From: Micractinium sp. NFX-FRZ
Lineage: Eukaryota; Chlorophyta; Trebouxiophyceae; Chlorellales; Chlorellaceae
DNA length: 64,000 bases
Direction: 5' to 3'
Assembly: GCA_029339195.1 (NCBI GenBank)
Contig: JAPTJF010000194.1
Span: 1-64,000 of the forward strand
Below are positions 55,016-64,000 of this stretch, one piece after another (position 1 is the stretch's first letter; the number at the start of each line of letters is the position of its first letter). A program made the translations under genes and the position numbers. The notes beneath the pieces are model-generated. The model searched no databases. It saw only the letters and a list, made by a program, of their open reading frames with translations, and was not told the origin of the DNA.

Positions 55016-55856
55016 CTCGCCCTGCCACGTGCTGCCTTGCCTTGAGTTCAACCCATCATCACGCTGTCCACAGCTGTAAACAGGCTGCAAAGGAGGTGGG
55101 GGAGGGGCGATCGATGCAGTACAGTGCGGTACGGCACGGTGGAGAGCTGGCTCTCGAGGGGCCCCGCTGTGCATCTGCACTGCTGTACCCCGTACAGCAG
55201 CACACGTCCAGCACGTAACTCACATATTATGACACAGTGTTGCACGCTAAATCACACAGTGCACTGATGATCAGAGTTGTAAGTGATGCCGACAAAAGAA
55301 GAGGTTGAGGGGCACAAAGACAAACACAGGTGCTATCCGGGGCGTACATTCTAGGCAACATTGGCTTTCATTCGGCTTCCATTGGGGGAAAAAAGTATTC
55401 AATTGCCGCTGCTGCTGCGTAGGGTAAACCAGCCTAAGTGCGGAACGCATGGTGGGGGCCAAAAGTAGGAGACGGAGGAGGGCTCGATAAACACACAGGT
55501 TTGCTTGAAACGCGGATTTGTTAGAAAAGGGAAGAGCGCATGCGGCCAGGGTGGGGATATACCTACGTAGTACATCAGCGTGGGTGTGGCAGGCGGTACC
55601 GCAACGGCCACCTGTACTGCAGGCGGTACAGCACACAGGTGACAGAACGTTGGTACTAAGCGTGGCAGTACAGCACAGCAGGGTGGAATGGATTGTATCA
55701 GCGTTTGCGGCTTGTGGGGAGCGAGATCAGGGCTGATGGGGGGTGCGAGGAAAGCATGGGGGCAAGAGAGGCGGCACGGCAATCAACTCGGATGAGATGG
55801 GAGGTGAGCACAAGGCTTGAACCTGCGCTGCTCTGGCAATGTTAGTTGTCTAGTGT
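55016..55856. other. Convergent 3' region between MTR3 and helical-repeat gene
   Basis: About 840 bases, more AT-rich than the surrounding genes. It shows GTACAGCAC/GTACTGC-type short repeats near 55125-55215 and 55605-55675 but no gene structure. Confidence 0.5.
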
Positions 55857-58800
55857 CTAGTACGTGTTTGCGTACAGCGGTGGCGCTGCCGTGACGTCCA
55901 GGGCGCCCCGAATGGCAGGGCCCTCGGGCCAGCCGCAGCGCCGCCAGGCGGCCCCAAAGGCGGCCCGAGCGTGCAGCGGGGCCGCCGGCAGCAAGCGCGT
56001 GGCTGCCCCCTCCAGTGCCGACATGAAGTCAGCGCTGAAAGGATGCATCCCCAGGCTATCATATAACAGCACCACCTGCTGCAGCTCAGACCATTCGGCG
56101 GTGGGAAGGCGGGCGGTCAGCCATCTCTCCAAGAGCTCCTGCTCCAGAGCATGCAGCGGCTTGCGCAGGTGCACTGACGCATCCAGCAGCTGGAAACACG
56201 CCTGCAGGCTGGGGGGCTGCGCCGCCTCTGCAGCCATGGCGGCCACCGCCCGCCGGCGCAGGGCACAGAAGGCTTCAACCCCCGGCCCCAAGGTGGGAGC
56301 CTGGCCCCACTGCACCAGCTGGGCCATGCGGGCAAGCGCGGCCAGCAGGTGCCTGCTGCTGCGTGCCAGCTCTGGGGGCAGCTCGGACAGTACCTCGGCT
56401 ATGGCCGGGAAGCTGCCCGCCTGCGCCAGGGAAGCCAGGGCCTGCACACCTGGACTGGTGGAGGGGCGCAGGCCGGGGGCTGCTGCCGCCGCCGACGCGG
56501 CAGCAGGGGCGCACCCGGGCAATGCTACCTCCTGAGCACCGCTGCAACCTGCGTGGTGCGGCGCGGCGCCGCTGCCAGCGCCCAAAACGACCTGCAGGCA
56601 TGGAGGGGCGGCAGGCAGGCAGGCAAGAGAGGTGAGGCACGCTCCCTGGCTGTTCACGTGGCCAGAGCACCCCCACACACAACACAGGCATGCCCACAAC
56701 GTTGCCCGGAAACTATGCAGCACCGCAGCAGCAGATGAGGTGCGCGCCTCTACTGGTCAAAGCCTGCGGCTGCTGCCCCAAACCGCACACGCACCTCTGG
56801 ACGGACCGAGGGCAATCCAGGCCCGGCATGCACCGTGCCGGCGGTGAGCGTCGGCAGCGCAGCCCGGGGCACGGGCACCGCTGGGGGTGCCTTGCCGCTG
56901 GGGGTGTGCTCGGCGGCCTGCAGCAGCGCTGCCCTCAGGCCGCTGCCGGGGCGCATGCCCAGCTGGGCGTAGCAGGGCCAGAGCTTGGCCACAGCTGCGG
57001 GCTCTGCTGCCGGCAGGCAGCACACAACAGCCTGCTCCAGCGCTGCCTGCTCGCTAGCCGGCAGCGGCAGGCGCACCTGGCAGAGGCGCGCAGCAGCAGG
57101 CAGCAGGCTGCCAGGCTTCCGGGCCCCTCCAGCGCCAGAGCATGGATGGCCCAGCAGCGCAGGCGCTCAAATGCCGACAGCTCAGCGGCCGAGGGCGGCC
57201 GCCCCGCCTCCCAAAGGAGCTTGCTCAGCCGGGCGGTGGCAGCTGCCAGGAAGCCGCTGCCCGCTGCCGGGGGGCTGACTGCCAGCAGTGCTTCCAGGCT
57301 GTCAAAGCTGCCGCTGCTGGCAAGCTCCCGGTCCAAAACTGCCAGTGGCAGGCTGGCGGCCTTGGTGCGTTGCCCACCGCCAGCAGCGCTGCTGCCATTG
57401 CGGCCAGCAAACGCGGGGGTGGAGGGGCGAGCGTCGGCCTCGCTGGTTGCCGGTGCCGTGGCGGAGCTGGGATGCAACACGCGGGTCTGGATGGGCGAGC
57501 CAAAGGCGCGCGCCTGCGGTGGCTCGGGTGCTGTGGACTGCGATGAGGAAGGCAGTGGGGGGCAGGCCGTGCCAGTCTAGGCACCTCTGCTTGAAGCTGA
57601 GGCACCCAGTACAGAACTGCCACACAGTGGGAGCCCCGAGAACTTCTCCTCGTTGAAGTCTCTTGAAATCAACCTGAATTCTCTTGAAACCTCTTTGAAG
57701 GCAGCCCTCTGGCGGCACTACCCAAAAGGCAGCGCCCCAAAAGGCAGCTCTCAGAAGGCAGCCCCCCCAGAAGGCAGCGGCAGCCCCCCCAAAAGGGCAC
57801 AGTACACCATGCCAGGGCCGCACGCAGGCGCCACAACAGGTTGCGCTCACCTTGGGAGCGGCAGTGGGGGGGGCCATCGTGTTGACAGGCGTTGGCTGGG
57901 TGGATGTCAGCAGGCGCGGCGCAGCAGGTGTGGCACGCTGCTGCTGCTGCTGCTGCTGCCGCTGCTGCGTTGCTGCGTCCGCTGAGGCAGCTGCCAGCAG
58001 AGGTTGCGGCATCTGCGACCCGGCAGCAGGCGCGCCGCCTGGGCTGCTGGGCCTGACGCCTGTGCTGCTGAGCACAGAGCCTGGTGCCTGCACGCACAGG
58101 GCAGGGGCCAGCACGCGTTGCAGGATGGGTCAGCCCGTGAGAAGGGGACGCACAGAACAGCCAGGGCCTGCGCCCCCGCAGGCACTGCCCCCGCCGCCGG
58201 CAGCCGTGCATGTGCGATGGGAGAGAGCTGGCGCCAGGCACAGCAGGCGCAGCACGGAACTTCACAGGGCACGCTGGGTGGCACACAAGTAGGCATAAAT
58301 GCTTGATGCACGGCACAGGTACCTCGCGCTCTGCGAACCCACCGTTTTCCCAAAGTGCACAGACCCGCCGTTGCTGCTACCGGCAGAGCCCTGAGCTGCC
58401 ATGGGGCGGTCGCAGCTTGGGGGCATGGGCAGCCCTGGCGCGGAGTGGGTGCAGGCTGCAGGGTTGGGCAGCTCGAGCGCTGACAGCTGCTGCGCAGCCT
58501 GCTCCAGAGCAGCCGCACTGGCGTGGCACAGCGGCATGCGCAGGTGGCTGTAGGCTGAGACGAGCTGCGCCACCTGATCTGCCTCAGCCCCAGCCGCCAG
58601 GCAGGTGGCAGCAGCCACATCAAAAACCGCCTGCGCCTCCTTGCTCGGCGGCAGCCCCGCGCGCGCTCTGGCCAGCATCAGCCGGCCGCAGCCGTCCAGC
58701 ACGCACAGCGGCTGCCCGCACTGCTGCAGCGCGCGCAGCGCGCGCCGCCAGTGGGCATCGAATCCCGCCGCCGCTGCCAGCGGAGGTGGGAAGCCAGCGC

Positions 58801-59415
58801 GTTGCAGCCGCGCTGCTTCTGCAGCCACTGATGCCACCATGATGCTGGTGGCGGGCTGCTGCCGCTGCAGGGCTGCGCCAGAAGCGGTGGCGGCGCTCAG
58901 CAGCGCACGTGCGGCATCTGGGCTGGCGGCCCCGCCGCCGGCTGTTGTCGCCGGCAGCGGCAGGGCCCTGTCTTCTTGCGTAGCGCTGTCAGGCTCCTGC
59001 GGAGGAGCCAGGCAGAGGATCAAAGCGACCGCAATGTGACGTGCTGCACCCCTGGGGCATGCATCACACCCGCAAAAGAGGTTGCCGCCGACTGCCGTCG
59101 CAGAGGAGTCGCTGTCCGCGGCGGCGGCAGGGCGGTTGCAGGTCGAAGGGGGCAGGGTTGGGCAGGGAGGCAAGGCGACAGCCCCCTGCCTTTCCTCAGC
59201 GGATCCCGCGGCGCCCACCTGACCAGAAGGCGCGCTCAGGCTTGCGTGCGCCGTGAACAGGTCCGCCAGGTCGGGCAGCTCCTGCAGCAGGGCGCGCGTC
59301 TGTGGGGCGGCAGTTGAAATTGGATCACTGGATTCGATCAGAGGGATGTTCAATTCCACAACTGGCTAGGTGCCGACTCCCCGACAAGTTTGCTTTTCAC
59401 CTCAATGGCGACCAT
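55857..59415 (-). CDS. Alpha-helical repeat protein, possibly organellar RNA-binding (OPR/FASTK-like)
   Basis: Exons: 59415-59401 (M-V-A-I-E), 59299-59219, 58996-58343, 58087-57851, 57486 to about 57080, about 57076 to 56796, and 56591-55857, all phase 0 at the clear junctions. The product is about 800 residues, rich in Ala and Leu. Repeated helical-hairpin units share an L..Y..LGM.P......AL...A pattern: VSAYSHLRMPLCHASAAALE, LWPCYAQLGMRPGSGLRAAL and VLLYDSLGMHPFSADFMSAL. Such degenerate repeats resemble OPR, PPR or FASTK proteins that control organelle transcripts, but no RAP or other diagnostic domain was seen. The frame changes near 57080 without a consensus donor, so either a very short intron or a frameshift is present. 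Confidence 0.65.
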
Positions 59416-60464
59416 GGCGCCTGATCGCGTGCTCTGCTACCTCGGCGCCCCGCCTATAGGGGTCGAGACCGGGTAGTCAGGCCGGGGAGGCCTCCAGGGG
59501 TCTGCTTGAGGCCCACCCACACTAGAGCGCGGTTGGAATATCTATCTAGACCAGAACAATGCCAAGGCGGTTGCAATGCACTGTGAACCTCCCCCAGTGT
59601 TCACTGTGAGACGGACAGGGCACAGGCATCAACATTTGAGCTGCATGGAGCTGACGTGGCACGTGACCGCTCGTTTCTCACGGCGTTCGGGCCTCGACCT
59701 TGGCACAGAAATGACATGGGACATTTTTCAGCGACGGGGCCGAACGGATGCATGGTGTTCCGCGGCGGCGCCAGCTGGTGCCAGCGAGGCCTCGCGGGGC
59801 TCGCGTTGCATTCCAGTAAGAGTGCCTTTGGGCCCCTCCAACGGCTGTTCCCTGTAACTTGGTGTGACACGGTGTGTTGGGGTCCTCTGTGCACTTGGGG
59901 ATGCACATGAGATGGCATAAAGCATGCCAGCACGCATCACCGCCACGCAGGCAAGGCCTTGCTGGCAGTAATCGGCGGCAGCCTGAAATGCAAGCTTGCC
60001 GCCTTTCGGCTATAGCTTGCAAACATAATCAGCGATTTCCGCCATGTAAGGTGCAGTGGGAGCGACCATGGCGGCCCTTGCGAGCTCTGCTTTCGAAGCC
60101 GCCTGGGAGTCACTGCGGTTGGGTGTTGCAAACTTCGGGCACGCACGGCATGGCGTCAAATTGCTTCAGTCGTTGGAGCGTAGCGTTTGCTTACACCTGT
60201 GGCTGCGCGTGCGGTGGGCAGCAATGGACATGCTGTTTGCAGGCCTGCCTAAGAAGCTGAGCAACAGATTTTAGAGTCCATGTTTGCAACATCGCTCATT
60301 TGCTCCAAAGCACGCTTTGCAAGTCTTACGGGAACAATATAAGGGGGGAAGCTCAAGAGCCTTGCAACGCCCTTACTTCGGTGCATGGGAGACATGCATG
60401 CTTGGCACAAGCCTGACGTCAGGGTGGCCGTCGACGCAGTGGCCACCCAAGGCTCCTGACGTTC
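59416..60464. other. Intergenic region with one possible small ORF
   Basis: About 1 kb between two minus-strand genes, less GC-rich than average. Apart from the small plus-strand ORF at 60068-60274 listed separately, nothing was recognised. Confidence 0.4.
60068..60274 (+). CDS. Possible small single-exon gene of unknown function
   Basis: ATG at 60068 opens a 68-codon frame (MAALASSAFEAAWESLRLGV, later WLRVRWAAMDMLFAGLPKKL) ending in TAG. The start context GCGACCATGG is strong. The composition looks natural, with amphipathic helical spacing. No family is recognised and no splicing is needed. It could be chance. Confidence 0.3.
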   Translation: MAALASSAFEAAWESLRLGVANFGHARHGVKLLQSLERSVCLHLWLRVRWAAMDMLFAGLPKKLSNRF

Positions 60465-63400
60465 TCAGGCGCTGCCACGCCTCTCTGCCTCGCGGCGGCG
60501 TGTGTCCAACTCCGTGGCAATTGCATCGATGATGGGGGCCAGGGCGCGGCGGCGGCGCAACCTGCAACGGCAACAGCAACAGAGAGTCCATAGCCATACA
60601 TGCATACATCGCTGCATCAGGTCAGTGGTATCCTCACACGCAGGCTGCCTTCCACCACATCTTGGGCGCAAGTGGAGATCGTGTTGCTGAGTTAGAGAGC
60701 TCACCCTAGCAGCTTGAGCGTGCGCATGCGCCCGTCACGCGTGAGAGCAGCATCCAAGGTCGCCGCCAAGATGGTGAGGTTGCCAGCCAGCATCCGCTCG
60801 GTGGCCATACACCTGGATGTCAGACAAGCAACATGAGCACGTCAACCCTCCTGGCGGGAAAGGACCCAAGGAAGCAGGGAACTATGTGTGTTACAGTCAC
60901 CCGGAACTGTAGTGCTCCAAGCTCGCCTTTCCATGCTTGCTTGTTTTTGCTTGTTTGCAACACACGCCTCTACCAAGCAAGCCAAGCTCCGGAGCGCAAC
61001 CGCTACCAGGTCATGGCACAGGTCTGGATGCACTTAATCACTCTCACCTGAACAGCAGCTCACTCAGGCCCCTATCGTCCCACGTGCTTGGCGGGCCTGC
61101 GAGTAGAAGTGGTGACAACTGTCCATGCAAACTCACAATCTCATTGCGATCACCAATATTGCTCATGAGCATGAGCATGCTCTGCGCCAGCATTGGCGTG
61201 CGTGCCTTCCATCACAAGTTAGATGAGCGTATCGCACCTCGTATGGCGACCTCCTCATCTGAGACAGCGTCGGTGAACGCCACCGTCATTGGCGGCTGCA
61301 TTTCCGGGAAGGGGCAGCAGCTGGTGGGCCACAGGCGGTGAAGAAAGGCGCGCACTCACAAATGCACTGGCACGGCGGATGCAGTCAACAATAGGAGCTA
61401 GCAATCACCACCTGTTGTATGGGATGTAAGGCAGGTAACCAACCCTTGCTGCACTTGCGATGCGCAGCACGCTGGCGGGCCATTGACAGCTTGCTTGCCT
61501 CCTCGTCTGGCAACCACCCCATCCTGCGCAGCGCTGTGTCTGGCTGCAAGATTGCAACCTCTTCAGCTGCCAGCCGGACCTGCAAATAGTGGCACGGGTC
61601 ACAAGGAAGGCATTGCATGCTAGAACAGCAACACTGCGGGCCACACATACAAGGTGTCCTCAAGCATGTACGCCTGTCCATGGCCTGCCGTTCTCAACTA
61701 GCAAGGTCACAGGTAGCTCACCTCTGTTCCCTTGGCGATATAGCGAGTGGCTCTGATCTCAAAGGCCCCGCCAGCCCTGCAGCACAGTAGGTGCCCAAGT
61801 GACGTATGTGTGGCAAGTCCGCAAGGCGGGAGAGCAGGAGCAAGCATGCGGGAACGCTAGAATGGCAGTGAGTGGCTAGCTGGTGAGAAAAGGGGCTTGG
61901 TGGCCAGCGGGAAGAGGGAATGGCTGCCGGCAGGCAGCAGCAAGGGTGGCTGCCTTCGCGACCACCGAGGACAGAGCACACCAATAACGGAAGCACGAAG
62001 ATGAAGCAGAAGAATGCACCCTTGGGCGCGAGTTGAGGAGCCAGCCGAGGTGGGATCCCATGGCCAGGCCCCCGCTCTGCTAGCTACCGGAGCTCGCCAC
62101 CAAAGCCATGCTGAATCTGCATCATCATAAAGTATGATGTCACAACAGGTGCATTTTGCTGTGCAGCAAACTTGGTCGGCAGGTTGCCCAGGGCTGCGTT
62201 GGATCGGGCAGCGTGGATCTCGAGCATCTCCATCCCTGCGTGGCAGAAGTGAAACCCAAAATTAGCGCTGCAATGCACAATGGACCCTGCTGTTAGCTTC
62301 CAGTGTAGCGGTACTGCAAATAGAGTAATTCAGCGGTGTTGCAGACGAGTGTGCCCGTTGGAGGCGCAATACCTGGGGCTACGAAGATGGCCGGCTTGAA
62401 ACTGCCATCATCTGCAGGAGATGGGGAGGCGCCCTCGCTTTAACATTGAGGATCGGACCTTTAAAGCGAGCACCGGCAGCATACCCTGTTGCACATACTG
62501 TTGCCCGTAAAAATTGTGCCACCCCCCCCCGGCGAGCAGATGGGAACGCTCTGGCCAGGGACCACCTGGGCTTATGGCCCCAATCTTGAAGAACACACGG
62601 GTGGCGTACTGCAGAGGGTGCACCACGTGGTGAGGGCTCGGTTAGGTTTTCATAGGAAAAAAAAGAGTTCCTTGCCAATGGTGCACACTTGCCGCCCGCC
62701 TTGATGTAATTCAAAGAAGACCGGCTCCCATAGTGTGCTGCCTGCCCGGCCACTCAGGTGGATGGCACCAGTTTGTCGGGCGGCGTTGCTATCGAGAGGG
62801 GCCCCTTGCTGCCAAAGAAGCAGGGGCCTAGCCGTGTGGTGTGCCTCTCAGGAACCAGGCTGAGAGGGCAAGCACCCACTCAGCTGGCCATCGACGCAAT
62901 GCCCTTTCCACGCGCGCATGGGCTTACACCCGCCCACGCTGCTGACCACTTACGGCTGCTGCCGTATCGCGGTAGGCTTCGTAATTGAACAGTATGGACT
63001 CTTGCACACTGCAAGATCTCAACAGTTGCCGTGCACGAAAAAAAACTTTTTCAGCGCATGACGCGTGGGTTCTGCGCATGGGAGCTTGCATTCTAAAAAT
63101 CCGCATCTCCCATGTGACCGATGGAAAGCAAGTTGAACCACAACTTACACCCAACCCATGCACCTGAGAGAATCCTTGAAATCGCGGTACCCCTCCCAGA
63201 TATGCTGGCTGGACACCCAAGCTGTCGATACCTGCAGTGCACCGTGTGCCAGGGCAGGAATGGTCGGTTTGATGACCACACTGAGGGCCAAACAGAGTGC
63301 ACAGGCAAGTGAACAGAAGCAGGCAATGGTCGGTAGCAGGCAATGGTCGGTAGCAGCTGCCCGCTCCTTGTTTCCTTACAAACGAATTTGTCCTCATCGC

Positions 63401-64000
63401 CACATCAATGTGCTTGGTGTCCAAGGTCTGCGCATGGTGGGCCAGGTGGCAGCATGTCAACAATGATAGGCGCGGGTGGCACATGTGGGCAGACGAAATT
63501 GTCATTGCACGCAGCGTCCGTCCCAACACTAATGCCAACATGCACCCAGCCACCAAGCAAACAATACCTGCGTTCGACACCCTGCACGCAGTCCCTACGC
63601 ACACCTGCACTGCGAAGGCCACCCCACGGCGGTGGGTGGGTTGCGCGCGCAGCCAGAGCGCGAGCAGCCAGGCGTTCAAGCTGGTGCACTGGCGTCGGAA
63701 GAAGCTTGGGCCAAGGTCTGACTTGAGAAGCAGCAGCTTGGCAAAGGCCTGCATTACAGGTGCGTATGGATCAGGGGAACCTCCTTGAAGGTAGAGAGGA
63801 GGGGCCGTGGCATGAGGCGCCACAGGGGATGGAGTGCTGCCTCTGGAGCACTGATAGACTGCCCACCCCCCAAACTAGCCAAAGCCCATTAGAGAACCAT
63901 TCTGCTGCCCATGAAGGGTGCAATCCAGGTGGCTCAGACTGCATGTGCCAGGCTGCTGCTCACCGCTGCCTCCCCTTCCGACATTGGAGGGATGCTGAGG
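60465..64000 (-). CDS. Large unrecognised multi-exon gene, 5' end beyond the window
   Basis: Phase-consistent exons (5' to 3'): 64000-63964 (partial), 63783-63605, 63427-63380, 63231-63164, 63008-62954, 62808-62689, 62608-62485, 62411-62373, 62235-62088, 61776-61722, 61579-61412, 61295 to about 61238, unresolved small exons near 61180-61060, then 60812-60705 and 60561-60465 (TGA). The visible part encodes about 430 residues, with segments such as YAPVMQAFAKLLLLKSDLGP, HLSGRAGSTLWEPVFFELHQ, DDGSFKPAIFVAPGMEML and ALGNLPTKFAAQQNAPVVTS. It ends in basic LRRRRALAPIIDAIATEL. No domain is recognised. GC content is lower than in most genes of the window. The consistent splicing argues for a real, constrained gene. 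Confidence 0.65.

Noticed and set aside
55800..55860. Possible tRNA T-arm (GGTTCAAGCC on the minus strand)
   Set aside because: No matching acceptor stem, D arm or anticodon arm could be drawn around it.
1..64000. Secondary-metabolite, defence or viral gene cluster
   Set aside because: Apart from the LINE, recognised genes are ordinary eukaryotic housekeeping and signalling genes with introns, and no functional clustering is evident.

Overview
The window is nuclear DNA of a green alga, most likely a trebouxiophyte of the Chlorella type. The signs are high GC, genes split by many GT-AG and some GC-AG introns of about 70-400 bases, glutamine/alanine/serine homopolymer tracts inside proteins, TTTAGGG telomere-type repeats, and a plant-type starch phosphorylation enzyme. 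Gene models were built by hand: exon ends were chosen where splice consensus, reading phase and family alignment agree. For most multi-exon genes the exon lengths sum to an exact number of codons.

Layout. 1-2977 (-): the 5' part of a LINE retrotransposon with an uninterrupted ORF2 (endonuclease plus reverse transcriptase) running off the left edge. 3443-4954 (-): ankyrin-RING E3 ligase with an N-myristoylation-type start. 5828-14098 (-): leucine-rich-repeat receptor-like kinase. 14394-16828 (+): GARP/Myb-type transcription factor rich in glutamine. 17455-19162 (+): unknown protein with a beta-barrel-like C-terminus. 19675-31396 (-): 26-exon phosphoglucan, water dikinase (PWD/GWD3). 31773-33059 (+): organelle-targeted DUF971 protein. 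33377-34890 (-): METTL21-type methyltransferase. 35451-38542 (-): membrane protein with two tandem MAPR/cytochrome-b5-like domains. 38715-40196 (-): unknown membrane protein. 40357-44007 (+): tRNA (guanine-N7)-methyltransferase TrmB. 44721-47072 (-): unknown protein with an acidic SSDE repeat and a C-terminal UBZ-like zinc finger. 48102-51145 (-): M48-family metallopeptidase, 5' end unresolved. 52187-55015 (+): exosome subunit of the MTR3/RRP41 family. 55857-59415 (-): alpha-helical repeat protein. 60465-64000 (-): large unrecognised multi-exon gene running off the right edge.

There is no operon-like pathway. The genes are housekeeping and signalling genes placed head-to-head, tail-to-tail or in tandem, with intergenic gaps of about 160-1050 bases. 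Four pairs share a probable bidirectional promoter: RLK/GARP, PWD/DUF971, membrane protein/TrmB and M48/MTR3.

The most striking structure is in the introns. In at least six genes, introns contain one to three decayed tandem copies of the adjacent exon-intron boundary (exon edge, splice site and intron start), at spacings of about 75-200 bases. One such copy in PWD duplicates the segment carrying the catalytic phosphohistidine. This looks like a common mode of intron growth in this genome and is the main point for follow-up.
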